In this document: one piece after another, positions 25,775 to 33,360 of the stretch | Numbering within the stretch: the stretch's first letter is position 1 | Layout of the letters: each line of letters starts with the position of its first letter | Source: Paraburkholderia sp. NMBU_R16 | Lineage (GTDB): Bacteria; Pseudomonadota; Gammaproteobacteria; Burkholderiales; Burkholderiaceae | Reading direction: 5' to 3' | Assembly (NCBI RefSeq): GCF_013282575.1 | Contig: NZ_JAAAYE010000017.1 | Location: 47,162 to 111,161 of the forward strand | DNA: 64,000 nt | Notes under the pieces: model-generated | The model's database searches: none | Told to the model about the DNA's origin: nothing | Seen by the model: the letters and a program-made list of their open reading frames with translations, nothing else | Position numbers and translations under genes: made by a program

Positions 25775-25807
25775 AGTATCGTCGGCCGTCAGGCGGCTGC
25801 AAATCGG
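25775..25807 (-). promoter_or_regulatory. Predicted leaderless promoter of the receiver gene
   Basis: On the reverse strand CCGATTTGCA (25807-25798, -35 TTTGCA) is followed after 17 nt by GATACT (25780-25775) and after 6 more nt by the ATG, so the A of the start codon would be +1. The paralogous receiver has the same decamer and the same geometry at 29973-29941. Confidence 0.5.
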
Positions 25808-25920
25808 CCAAATAAGAAGATCGCGTAGGCGTTGACGAAGTGTCCTGTAGGGCGTTTCCTACCGGGGCATCGCTGGCGTGTCGATTGTGCCGGTGCGCGC
25901 GTTGCGGAACCGGTTTGTGC

Positions 25921-26571
25921 TCACATTTGGTCGTTGTCGTCGAACAGTTTGTGCTGGATCGCGTAGCGCACGAGCGCCGCTTCGTGCGGCATCTGCATCT
26001 TTTCGAGGATGCGCGTTTTGTAGGTGCTGACGGTTTTTGCGCTGACGCACAGCTCGTGGGCGATCTCGGTGATGGTCTGGCCCGCGGCGATGCGCCGGAA
26101 GACATCGAACTCGCGATCCGAAAGGCGCTGATGGGGCGCCATATCGGTAGGCTCATTCAGACTTTGCGCCAGGCGTTCCGCCATCGACAGGCTGACGTAG
26201 ACGCCGCCCGCGGCGACCTTCGTGACTGCCGCGACGAGCTCCGTGCTCGCGCTTTCCTTCGTCAGATAGCCCGAAGCGCCGGCCTTGAACGCGCGCACGG
26301 CATACTGCTGTTCGGCATGCATGGTCAGTACCAGGATGCGCAGCGATGGCGTCTCGTCCTTGATCTGTTTGACGAGCTCGACGCCCGTGCGCGGTCCCGG
26401 CATGGACAGATCGAGCACCAGCACATCGGCCGGGGTGCCTCTGACGAGGTTGACGGTGGTCGGTCCGTCATAGGCTTCGCCGGCAACTTCGAAACCGCTC
26501 GTGTTTTGCAGAATATGCCTCAGACCGTCGCGCACGAGCGTATGGTCGTCGGCCAATAGAACTCTGGTCAT
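25921..26571 (-). CDS. NarL/FixJ-type response regulator
   Basis: The 216-residue protein has an N-terminal receiver (VLLADDHTLVRDGLRHIL, Asp in VLVLDLSMPG, Lys in SGYLTKESAS) and a C-terminal LuxR-type helix-turn-helix (LSDREFDVFRRIAAGQTITEIAHELCVSAKTVSTYKTRILEKM). It is the DNA-binding partner of the HisKA_3 kinase whose 3' end overlaps its ATG by 4 nt. Confidence 0.96.
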   Translation of the reverse strand: MTRVLLADDHTLVRDGLRHILQNTSGFEVAGEAYDGPTTVNLVRGTPADVLVLDLSMPGPRTGVELVKQIKDETPSLRILVLTMHAEQQYAVRAFKAGASGYLTKESASTELVAAVTKVAAGGVYVSLSMAERLAQSLNEPTDMAPHQRLSDREFDVFRRIAAGQTITEIAHELCVSAKTVSTYKTRILEKMQMPHEAALVRYAIQHKLFDDNDQM

Positions 26572-28709
26572 GGCAGCGCCTCTTCCTGTTGTATTGCTGC
26601 TAGCGGCAGTATGACGGTTATTGCGAACCCGCGCCCGGCGGCCGTTTCGATTTCGACGGAGCCGCCCAGCATATGGGCGCGCTCGCGAATCCCCAGGAGC
26701 CCGAAAGTCTTTTCCCCGTGGCCTTCGGTGTCTTCCGGGGCCGCGCCGCGTCCGTTATCGGCAATCCGAAGCCGGCATCGATCGTCGGCGACCGAGAACA
26801 AGATGCTGACACGCGTGGCTTCGGCATGGCGGACGACGTTCGTCAGTGCCTCCTGCATGATACGAAACAGCGCCGTCGCCCCGTTGCGCGAAAAAAGCAC
26901 GTCACCCGGCTCGATGCGGCGCTCGACGTCGATGCTGTAGCGCGTCGTGAAATCGTTGAGCAGCCATTCGATGGCGGGTAACAGCCCCAGGTCGTCGAGC
27001 ATCACGGGCCGCAGATCGGCTGCAATGCGCCGGACGGAGCCGACCGTCGTATCGATGATGCGGCGCATGCCTTGCAACTGGGTCAGAACGGCGGGCGGCA
27101 CCCCGTCCTGCGCGCCCAGCACCTGCTGAACCGACGAAATATCCATCTTCAGAGCGGTCAATTGCTGCCCGAGATCGTCATGCAGCTCGCGCGCGATGCG
27201 CGTTTTCTCGTCTTCACGCACATTCTGCAGGTTGGCCGAGAGTTCGCGCAGCTCCTGGCGCGACGCCTTCAATTCGTTCTCGGCTTTGACCCGCTCGGTG
27301 ACGTCGCGCAACATTACAGTGTAGAACTTGCGTTGTCCGTCGCCATCGGAAATTTGCGAAATCGACGCTTCCATCGGGAATTCCTCCCCGTTCGCACGCA
27401 ATCCCGCGAGCACGCGCTGGCGTCCCATCTGGCGTTCGGTGACACCTGTCGCGCCGAACTGCTCGACGTGTTTCCGGTGCATGTCGCGGTAGCGCTCGGG
27501 AATGAAGCGATCGAGCGTACTGCCGATGGCGTCCATGGCGGAGCACCCGAAAATACGCTCGGCCATCGGATTGAAGATGACGATGCGCTGAGCCTCGTCG
27601 AGTGTGATGATTGCTTCCGAGGAAGCCCGCACGATGGCCATCATCCGGGCTTCGTTGAGCGACGAGAGCGAGCGTGCCACCCCCGCCGTGGCAAGCGTTT
27701 CGCCGCGGCGATACGCGAATATGAACGCGGTGGCGCCCGCGATCAGCGCCGCAAGCAGCCCCGACGCGATGAACGCGCCGGTGGTGAAGCCGAGCGGCGC
27801 GCTGAGCAGCGAGTCGTCGCTCGCATAGCTGACGCTGAGGAGTTGCCCGCCGAAATGCAGCTTGTCCCTGTGCTGAAAGCGTGCGGGCGAGCCGGACAGC
27901 GTGGGGAAGTCCTGCAGCGATGCCGCGGGCGGATAAAGTGCGACGGCGGGTGTGCCGGCCGCGACGCGCATATCGACGCGCGGAGAGCGAGCTGCGACGC
28001 TGGCTAACAGATATTCGGTATCGACTTGCGCCAGGACGAAGCCGGCCAACTCGGCACGCCGGACCGAACCCGTCATCGGCGTGGGCGCATTGCGGTAGAC
28101 AGGAAGGTACATATCGACGCGTGCGCGCTGCGCGTGATCGGCGCTGTCGATATCGTCATCTTTCTGGCTCGCATGGACGCTCAGTACGACTTGCCCGGAA
28201 TCGGCGGCGCGTTGCAGTGCGGCGAGCGTATCCGGGCGGCTGTCGAGCTGCAATGGCCCGGCGGCGTCCGGACCCCGGGGCCACATGAGCACCACTTTCG
28301 CGGTGCTACCCGTTGCGAGTTCGCCGCTCGAAACGTTCGCATAGCCGAGTGTTCGCACGCACGGCGGGGCGTCGTCGAGCGCCAGGTGGGCGATGTAGCG
28401 CTCCCAGGCGTCGGTGCTGGGCAGCGTGTCCTGCGCCCCGACGAAGCCGGCCGCCCCCCGCACGATGCGGGTGCACATCTGCAATTCGCGATGCAGGTCC
28501 ATCGTGAGGCGGCTCGCCGTCATGTCGAAGCGTTCTTGCGCCGAATCGAGCAGGCGTTGCCGGACGAGCGTCGTGGCGACGGCCGTGATCAGGAAGACGA
28601 GGCAAGCCGCGACCGCCGCTGCGAAAAGAGGTTCGCGCGAACGGCCTGACAGGCCTCGGATGGGACCGGGCGATGCGGCGGGGGGCGGCGAGGCAGCAAC
28701 GTCTGGCAT
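26568..28709 (-). CDS. CHASE-PAS HisKA_3 sensor histidine kinase
   Basis: From the ATG at 28709 the kinase is 713 residues: TM helix (AAAVAACLVFLITAVATTLV), a periplasmic CHASE-like sensor (ELQMCTRIVRGAAGFVGAQ), second TM (GFTTGAFIASGLLAALIAG), PAS domain (SSEAIITLDEAQRIVIFNPMAERIFG), HisKA_3 with the phospho-acceptor His in RELHDDLGQQLTALKMD, and HATPase_c (ALTNVVRHAEA, FGLLGIRERAHMLGG). It is translationally coupled to the NarL-type regulator downstream. A TTG upstream at 28766 is a less likely start. The signal is unknown; the CHASE sensor is shared in type with the GGDEF-EAL protein. Confidence 0.94.
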   Translation of the reverse strand: MPDVAASPPPAASPGPIRGLSGRSREPLFAAAVAACLVFLITAVATTLVRQRLLDSAQERFDMTASRLTMDLHRELQMCTRIVRGAAGFVGAQDTLPSTDAWERYIAHLALDDAPPCVRTLGYANVSSGELATGSTAKVVLMWPRGPDAAGPLQLDSRPDTLAALQRAADSGQVVLSVHASQKDDDIDSADHAQRARVDMYLPVYRNAPTPMTGSVRRAELAGFVLAQVDTEYLLASVAARSPRVDMRVAAGTPAVALYPPAASLQDFPTLSGSPARFQHRDKLHFGGQLLSVSYASDDSLLSAPLGFTTGAFIASGLLAALIAGATAFIFAYRRGETLATAGVARSLSSLNEARMMAIVRASSEAIITLDEAQRIVIFNPMAERIFGCSAMDAIGSTLDRFIPERYRDMHRKHVEQFGATGVTERQMGRQRVLAGLRANGEEFPMEASISQISDGDGQRKFYTVMLRDVTERVKAENELKASRQELRELSANLQNVREDEKTRIARELHDDLGQQLTALKMDISSVQQVLGAQDGVPPAVLTQLQGMRRIIDTTVGSVRRIAADLRPVMLDDLGLLPAIEWLLNDFTTRYSIDVERRIEPGDVLFSRNGATALFRIMQEALTNVVRHAEATRVSILFSVADDRCRLRIADNGRGAAPEDTEGHGEKTFGLLGIRERAHMLGGSVEIETAAGRGFAITVILPLAAIQQEEALP

Positions 28710-28780
28710 GCGATATTTTTTTGGTGGTCCGGCTTCGAACGGCGAGCGATGTCCGTGGTCGATCAAATGCGCGCGTGTTT

Positions 28781-28803
28781 CCGCTGACCTGCGCGGTCAG
28801 CGG
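28781..28803. repeat. Perfect 9-bp inverted repeat upstream of the kinase gene
   Basis: CCGCTGACC and GGTCAGCGG flank a 5-nt loop, 72 nt before the kinase start. There is no T-run on either side, so it is not a typical terminator; it could be an operator or a leader hairpin. Confidence 0.55.
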
Positions 28804-28948
28804 CGACTGTGGGCGAAATTGTGCGCGAATTACGGCCGCCTGCCAATGGCGGAACGCGATGGCCGGTATGGCCGAAAAAGGGGAGTGGGGTGAAGGGCGG
28901 TCACTGCAGGATCTTGCCCACCGTCCCGGAAAAGTTGCCGGCGGACAT

Positions 28949-28979
28949 AAAAAATCCGCCCGTGCTGAAATGGGCGGAT
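28949..28979 (-). terminator. Intrinsic terminator of the sRNA candidate
   Basis: Reverse strand: ATCCGCCC and GGGCGGAT pair as a perfect 8-bp stem around a 10-nt loop, followed at once by five T (28953-28949) after the last stem T. Confidence 0.8.
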
Positions 28980-29050
28980 AACCATTCCAAGGAACGGAGC
29001 CGCCCGGACGTACGGGACGGCACGAGGAAACGGGTCGCGAATCCCGTCGA
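28949..29050 (-). ncRNA. Candidate small RNA, about 100 nt, with FNR-like promoter
   Basis: On the reverse strand an FNR-like box (29096-29083) is followed after 20 nt by TATAGA (29062-29057), a class II FNR layout that puts +1 near 29050. A canonical intrinsic terminator ends at 28949. Between them there is no credible reading frame. The predicted RNA has an internal C/U-rich stretch (GUUUCCUCG) that could pair with Shine-Dalgarno sequences and a CCGUCC/GGGCGG hairpin. It is also possible that the terminator merely serves the small gene at 29145-29345. Prediction only. Confidence 0.45.
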
Positions 29051-29082
29051 ACCCAGTCTATAAAGCGGCCTCCGGTGCCGCA

Positions 29083-29096
29083 TTGACTTGCGTCAA
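29083..29096 (-). promoter_or_regulatory. FNR-like palindrome of the sRNA promoter
   Basis: TTGAC-TTGC-GTCAA has the same half-sites as the box at 24852. Its centre is about 40 nt from the predicted start of the small RNA, the position used by FNR-type activators. Confidence 0.5.
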
Positions 29097-29144
29097 TCGA
29101 TTCAACGCATGCTGGACTCGCCTATGCGCAATAGATGCCGCGAC

Positions 29145-29345
29145 TCAGACCGGCTCTTTCTCGGCCAGCGCGCGGCGCAACGCATCGACGAAGCGCAGAA
29201 ACGATGCAAGCGAGCCCCCAACACTTTGATAGGTCTCGCGCCCGATGCGCCCATCGAGGGTAACCAGCAGACCGGCATCGCGTGCGAGCTGCACAATTTC
29301 CTCGATCTCGCTCGCGCGTGCGTCTTTCGTTGTGTAGTCCGACAT
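29145..29345 (-). CDS. Small conserved-looking hypothetical protein
   Basis: A 66-residue product (MSDYTTKDARASEIEEIVQL...) is preceded by GGAG eight nt before the ATG at 29345. It is mostly helical with the segment DAGLLVTLDGRIGRETYQSVGG and no membrane span or signal peptide. I do not recognise the family. A longer frame to 29402 lacks a ribosome site. It lies between the sRNA candidate and the second receiver gene. Confidence 0.7.
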   Translation of the reverse strand: MSDYTTKDARASEIEEIVQLARDAGLLVTLDGRIGRETYQSVGGSLASFLRFVDALRRALAEKEPV

Positions 29346-29541
29346 CGCGTATCTCCGTGCGCATGCGCATTGTCCGCGTCCTGGCACTCGATGTCCGGTC
29401 ATGCCGGCGGCGGTTGCATCTGTGTCGCGGTCTCGTTTGTGTTAGGTCCAGTATCGGCTTCACCGGACGTCTTTGAAATCAGGTCGGGCTGAATCTGGCG
29501 TAAGCGGCGAGCGCGCCGATTGTCGGGATTCGCCTACAACG

Positions 29542-29934
29542 TCAGCGATGAGCGAGCTCGCGCACCGCGTCGCGCACTCGCAGGGCTTCGGACGATTTGT
29601 CGAGGACCAAACGTGCGCCGAGCTTCAGGCACGCCGCTTTCATTTGCGGGTAGATCGCATTCGTCAACACGATGGCGGCAATGCCGGGGGCATGCTCGCG
29701 CAGCCACTCGAGTACGGCCAAACCACTCGTTCCCGATTTGAGCTGCAAATCCAGCACGACCATGTCCGGTTGCGTGAGCCCGATGCCGGCGCATGCACCA
29801 TCGGGCTCATCGGCCATGCCGACGACTTGCGTCCCGGCGACGGAGCAGACGAGCTCGGCGATGCGCTCGCGAATGGTGGGGTGATCCTCTACGAGAAACA
29901 CTTTCAAGGCAGGTGGCGGCAGGTTCGAATTCAT
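29542..29934 (-). CDS. Stand-alone response-regulator receiver
   Basis: This 130-residue single receiver domain (LKVFLVEDHPTIRERIAELV, Asp in MVVLDLQLKSG, Thr in AIVLTNAIYP, Lys in LVLDKSSEA) is a paralogue of the receiver at 25358-25768 and is divergent from a PAS-PAS HisKA_3 kinase. The kinase gene has no adjacent DNA-binding regulator, so this receiver is its probable partner or a phosphate sink. The start at 29934 has no ribosome site but matches a leaderless promoter. Confidence 0.92.
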   Translation of the reverse strand: MNSNLPPPALKVFLVEDHPTIRERIAELVCSVAGTQVVGMADEPDGACAGIGLTQPDMVVLDLQLKSGTSGLAVLEWLREHAPGIAAIVLTNAIYPQMKAACLKLGARLVLDKSSEALRVRDAVRELAHR

Positions 29935-29940
29935 GCACCG

Positions 29941-29973
29941 AGTCTGGCCCAAACCCGCGCGGTTGCAAATCGG
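29941..29973 (-). promoter_or_regulatory. Predicted leaderless promoter of the second receiver gene
   Basis: Reverse strand: CCGATTTGCA (29973-29964), 17 nt, CAGACT (29946-29941), 6 nt, ATG. The decamer and both spacings are identical to those before the paralogous receiver at 25768. Confidence 0.5.
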
Positions 29974-30102
29974 TGCAGGATGCAATTGCTGTGCGCATTC
30001 GGGCGGCTGTGTCGGATACCGCTTACAGCTTCGGCCGGCGAGGCCGGTTGGCAAGCATTGTGCTGGAGATTAGACTGGCGACATCTCCTCCCGGGAGTCT
30101 CC

Positions 30103-31581
30103 GTGGATTCACGCCCGCACTTCACGCATGGCCGGCGCGCGGCTTCGTCGATCGACCGTGTGTCGGGCGAAGAGCGTTATCGCTCCCTCGTGGAGGCGAT
30201 CAACGATTACGCGATCTTTCTCCTCGATGCCGACGGCTACGTTGCGACCTGGAACGGCGGTGCGGAGCGGATCAAGGGCTATCGTCCCGACGAAATCATC
30301 GGGCGCCATTTTTCCGTTTTTTATCCTCCCGAGAACGTCGCGCGCGGCTATCCGGACGAAGAGCTCGCGCGCGCGGCCGCGCACGGGCGTTGGGAAGACG
30401 AGGGCTGGCGTTTGCGCAAGGACGGAAGCCGTTTTTGGGCCAACGTCGTCATTACGGCCTTGCGCGACAAGCACGGCGTGCTGACGGGCTATGCCAAGAT
30501 CACGCGCGACATGACGGAGCGCCGGCGCCACGAAGAGCGGACGCAGCAAAGCGAAGAACGGCTCCGGCGGCTCATGGATGCCGTCGAAGACGGCATCTTC
30601 ATGCTCGACCCTCAGGGACACGTCACGAGCTGGAACGCGGGTGCGACGCGTCTCAAGGGATTTGGCGCATCGGAGATCATCGGCCAGCATTTTTCGCGCT
30701 TTTACCCGATGGAAGACATCGTGGCCGGCAAGCCGCAGGCCGAACTCGCGGCGGCGGCCGCTCACGGGCGTACCGAGGACGAGAGTTGGCGCCTGCGCAA
30801 GGACGGTTCGCGGTTTTGGGCCAACGTCATCATCACCGCTGTCTACGGGCAGCATGGCGAGTTGATCGGGTTCGCGGCAGTCACGCGCGACATGACGGAG
30901 CGCAACGAATTGCGGCAGTTGCAATACGCGAGCGAGCTCGCGGCCCGAATCGAGGCTGCGCGCGAGGAAGAAAAGAAACGTATCGCGCGCGAACTGCACG
31001 ACGATCTCGGCCAGCAGTTGACGGCGCTCAAGATGGGGCTCGCCACCGTGCTTGCCGACGACAGTGCCCGTGCCATGCAATTGCGCGATGCCGTCGACCG
31101 CGCCATCGTCTCGGTGCGGCGCCTTGCAGCGGGTTTGCGCCCCGCCGCGCTCGACGATTTGGGGCTCGTGCCCGCCCTCGAATGGCTTATCGACGATTTT
31201 CGGCGACGCTCCGATTTACATGTCTCGCTCGTGACCGAAACGCAGGACGTCACATTCAGCGAAGCGGCGTCGACAGCGTTGTTTCGGATCGTGCAGGAAA
31301 GCCTCAGCAATGCGATGCGCCATGCGTTGGGCGCGACGTCTGTCGAAGTGGCGCTGATCTGCAGCGCTTCGATTTGCGATCTGAAGATCAGCGACAACGG
31401 AATAGCCGCGCTCGCGGGCGGCAACGATGAGACCGAGTTCCGCAAGGAGGGGCCGCCGCCATCCGGCCTCGCCGGTATTCGCGACCGCGTGCGCAGATTG
31501 GGCGGCACGGTGACGGCGGGTCCCGATGCGGCGGGCGGGTTCACCGTCCATACTTCGATTCCACGGTACGCGGTCGAATAG
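30103..31581 (+). CDS. PAS-PAS HisKA_3 sensor histidine kinase, cytoplasmic
   Basis: From a GTG at 30103, preceded by GGGAG at five nt, the product is 492 residues without membrane spans. It has two closely similar PAS domains (YRSLVEAINDYAIFLLDADGYVATWNGGAERIKGY and LRRLMDAVEDGIFMLDPQGHVTSWNAGATRLKGF, each ending in ...DMTERR/N), then HisKA_3 with His in RELHDDLGQQLTALKMG and a HATPase_c domain (QESLSNAMRHALGA, GLAGIRDRVRRLGG). The duplicated PAS modules suggest a soluble sensor of oxygen, redox state or a ligand. It is divergent from a stand-alone receiver. Confidence 0.94.
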   Translation: MDSRPHFTHGRRAASSIDRVSGEERYRSLVEAINDYAIFLLDADGYVATWNGGAERIKGYRPDEIIGRHFSVFYPPENVARGYPDEELARAAAHGRWEDEGWRLRKDGSRFWANVVITALRDKHGVLTGYAKITRDMTERRRHEERTQQSEERLRRLMDAVEDGIFMLDPQGHVTSWNAGATRLKGFGASEIIGQHFSRFYPMEDIVAGKPQAELAAAAAHGRTEDESWRLRKDGSRFWANVIITAVYGQHGELIGFAAVTRDMTERNELRQLQYASELAARIEAAREEEKKRIARELHDDLGQQLTALKMGLATVLADDSARAMQLRDAVDRAIVSVRRLAAGLRPAALDDLGLVPALEWLIDDFRRRSDLHVSLVTETQDVTFSEAASTALFRIVQESLSNAMRHALGATSVEVALICSASICDLKISDNGIAALAGGNDETEFRKEGPPPSGLAGIRDRVRRLGGTVTAGPDAAGGFTVHTSIPRYAVE

Positions 31582-31622
31582 CAAGGGCTCTCGGGCCGCC
31601 GGGGCATATCGCCGCATCGACC

Positions 31623-31657
31623 TTGAAACTAACTAACGCATGAATTAAATTTCATGC
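31623..31657 (+). promoter_or_regulatory. Promoter and palindromic operator of the TetR gene (leaderless)
   Basis: TTGAAA (31623-31628), 17 nt, TAAATT (31646-31651), 6 nt, ATG (31658): a near-consensus sigma-70 promoter with +1 at the start codon. The palindrome GCATGAA-N6-TTCATGC (31638-31657) covers the -10 and ends directly before the ATG, ideal for autorepression. No Shine-Dalgarno sequence is present and the frame is closed by TAA at 31646, so the start cannot be far upstream. Confidence 0.65.
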
Positions 31658-32368
31658 ATGAACAGGACTGCATCCGGCGCGCCGAGACCGAGGACGCGGG
31701 GGCGGCGCCGCGCCGCGCCCGATCTCGACGGACGCGAACGTCTGCTCGATCGCGCGACCGAGCTTTTTGCCGCGCAAGGCATCGCCGCGACGACGATGGC
31801 ACAGATTGCCTCGGCGGCGGACGTGACTTCGGCGATGGTCCACTATTACTTCAAGAATCGCGAGACGTTGCTCGATATCGTCGTCGAGGAGCGCATCGCG
31901 CGCGCTATTCACTTCGTCTGGCAAGTCGGCGAGGCGGACTACGAGGACGATGCGGTGCAAATCGTGCACCAGCTTGCCGATCGTCTGTTCGACGTCACGG
32001 GTCGCATGCCGTGGTTGCCCTCCTTGTGGTTGCGCGAAGTCGTCAACGAAGGGGGTATGTTGCGCGAGCGGCTGCTTGCACGTATTCCGATGGACAACAT
32101 CCGACGCTTCGCGCACCGGATCGAAGCCGCGCAGGGAGCCGGCACAGTGAATCCCGATATCGAGGCGCCGTTTCTCTTTCTATCGATACTGGGGCTCGTC
32201 ATGTTGCCGCTTGCGACCGCGACGATATGGCAAGGACTGCACAAGATGCCCAAGCTCGGGCGCGCTGCGCTCCAGCGGCACGTCGCGGCGTTGCTGACGA
32301 GCGGCTTGCAACCGGCCCCGCCTGCGCGGGGCCGCGGTGGGAGCAGGTCCGCAAGGAGCCGCATATGA
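31658..32368 (+). CDS. TetR-family repressor of the export operon (CecR-like)
   Basis: The 236-residue protein has an Arg-rich N-terminus, a TetR helix-turn-helix (RERLLDRATELFAAQGIAATTMAQIASAADVTSAMVHYYFKNRETLLD) and a ligand-binding C-terminal domain (WLPSLWLREVVNEGGMLRERLL). The next four genes encode an export system and the first overlaps by 4 nt. The layout matches E. coli cecR(ybiH)-ybhGFSR, whose regulator responds to antibiotics. It probably represses itself and the operon through the palindrome that abuts its start codon. Confidence 0.93.
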   Translation: MNRTASGAPRPRTRGRRRAAPDLDGRERLLDRATELFAAQGIAATTMAQIASAADVTSAMVHYYFKNRETLLDIVVEERIARAIHFVWQVGEADYEDDAVQIVHQLADRLFDVTGRMPWLPSLWLREVVNEGGMLRERLLARIPMDNIRRFAHRIEAAQGAGTVNPDIEAPFLFLSILGLVMLPLATATIWQGLHKMPKLGRAALQRHVAALLTSGLQPAPPARGRGGSRSARSRI

Positions 32369-33360
32369 AGCCCTTCGCGACGCAGTGGGGCAACCGGCGC
32401 GCGCGGCGTCGATCGATGCTCGGAGCGTGGATCGTTGCCTTGGGCCTCGCCGCGGGCGGGTGCACGCGCGAGCGTCCCGTGAGCTGGCAGGGCTACGCGG
32501 AAGGCGAATTCGTCTACCTCGCCTCGTCGCAATCGGGCACGCTCGCGCAATTGAGCGTGCACCGTGGACAGGAGCTCGCGGCCGGCGCGACGGTTTTCGC
32601 GCTCGAGTCCACCTACGAAACGGCGGCGCTCGCTCAGGCCGTCCAACAGTTGAGTGCAGCTCGCGCACAACTGGCCGATATTTCGAGCGGTAAGCGCCCT
32701 CCCGAGGTCAACGTGACGAAGGCGCAGCTCGCACAGGCCGTCGCGAATGCGCGCAAGGCCGCTCAACAACTGGCGCGCGACGAAGCGCAGTACCGCGCAG
32801 GCGGCATCGCCAAGGCTCAGCTCGACGACTCTCGAGCGTTGGCCGACGCCAGCGCCGCGCAGGTACGCGAGTTGACGAATCAGGTCGCGGTTGCCAGGTT
32901 GCCCGCGCGAGCCCAACAGATCGGGGCGCAAAAAGCCCAGGTCGAGGCGGCCCAAGCCAGCGTCGAAGAGGCACAGTGGAAGCTCGATCAGAAACGCGTC
33001 GTCGCCGCGCAGGCCGGCATCGTCTACGACACGCTCTATCGCATCGGCGAATGGGTGCAAGCCGGCAATCCGGTCGTCCAGATGTTGCCGCCGCAGAACG
33101 TCAAGGTACGGTTTTTCGTGCCGGAGCCAGTCGTGGGCGGGCTCGTGGCGGGCCGCAAGGTCATGGTCCATTGCGATGGCTGCGCGGCCGATGTGCCGGC
33201 AACGATCACCTACGTTTCGCGCGAAGCCGAGTACACGCCGCCGGTCATCTATAGCAACGAGACGCGTGCAAAGCTCGTCTTCATGGTCGAAGCACGTCCT
33301 GCCGTTGCCGATGCCGCGAAGCTGCACCCCGGTCAGCCTGTGGAGGTGCGTCTGCGATGA
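32365..33360 (+). CDS. HlyD-family membrane fusion protein (YbhG-like)
   Basis: The 331-residue periplasmic adaptor has an N-terminal export segment that may be a lipoprotein signal (GLAAGGC), a biotinyl-lipoyl half-motif (GTLAQLSVHRGQELAAGATVFALES), a long coiled-coil hairpin (about residues 90-205) and a beta-barrel region (VKVRFFVPEPVVGGLVAGRKV). It joins the inner-membrane ABC exporter to the outer-membrane channel encoded downstream. Overlaps of 4 nt link it to the genes on both sides. Confidence 0.93.
   Translation: MKPFATQWGNRRARRRSMLGAWIVALGLAAGGCTRERPVSWQGYAEGEFVYLASSQSGTLAQLSVHRGQELAAGATVFALESTYETAALAQAVQQLSAARAQLADISSGKRPPEVNVTKAQLAQAVANARKAAQQLARDEAQYRAGGIAKAQLDDSRALADASAAQVRELTNQVAVARLPARAQQIGAQKAQVEAAQASVEEAQWKLDQKRVVAAQAGIVYDTLYRIGEWVQAGNPVVQMLPPQNVKVRFFVPEPVVGGLVAGRKVMVHCDGCAADVPATITYVSREAEYTPPVIYSNETRAKLVFMVEARPAVADAAKLHPGQPVEVRLR

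Noticed and set aside
28901..29083. 60-codon reverse frame inside the sRNA candidate
   Set aside because: It has no ribosome site, starts upstream of the predicted +1 and runs through the terminator.
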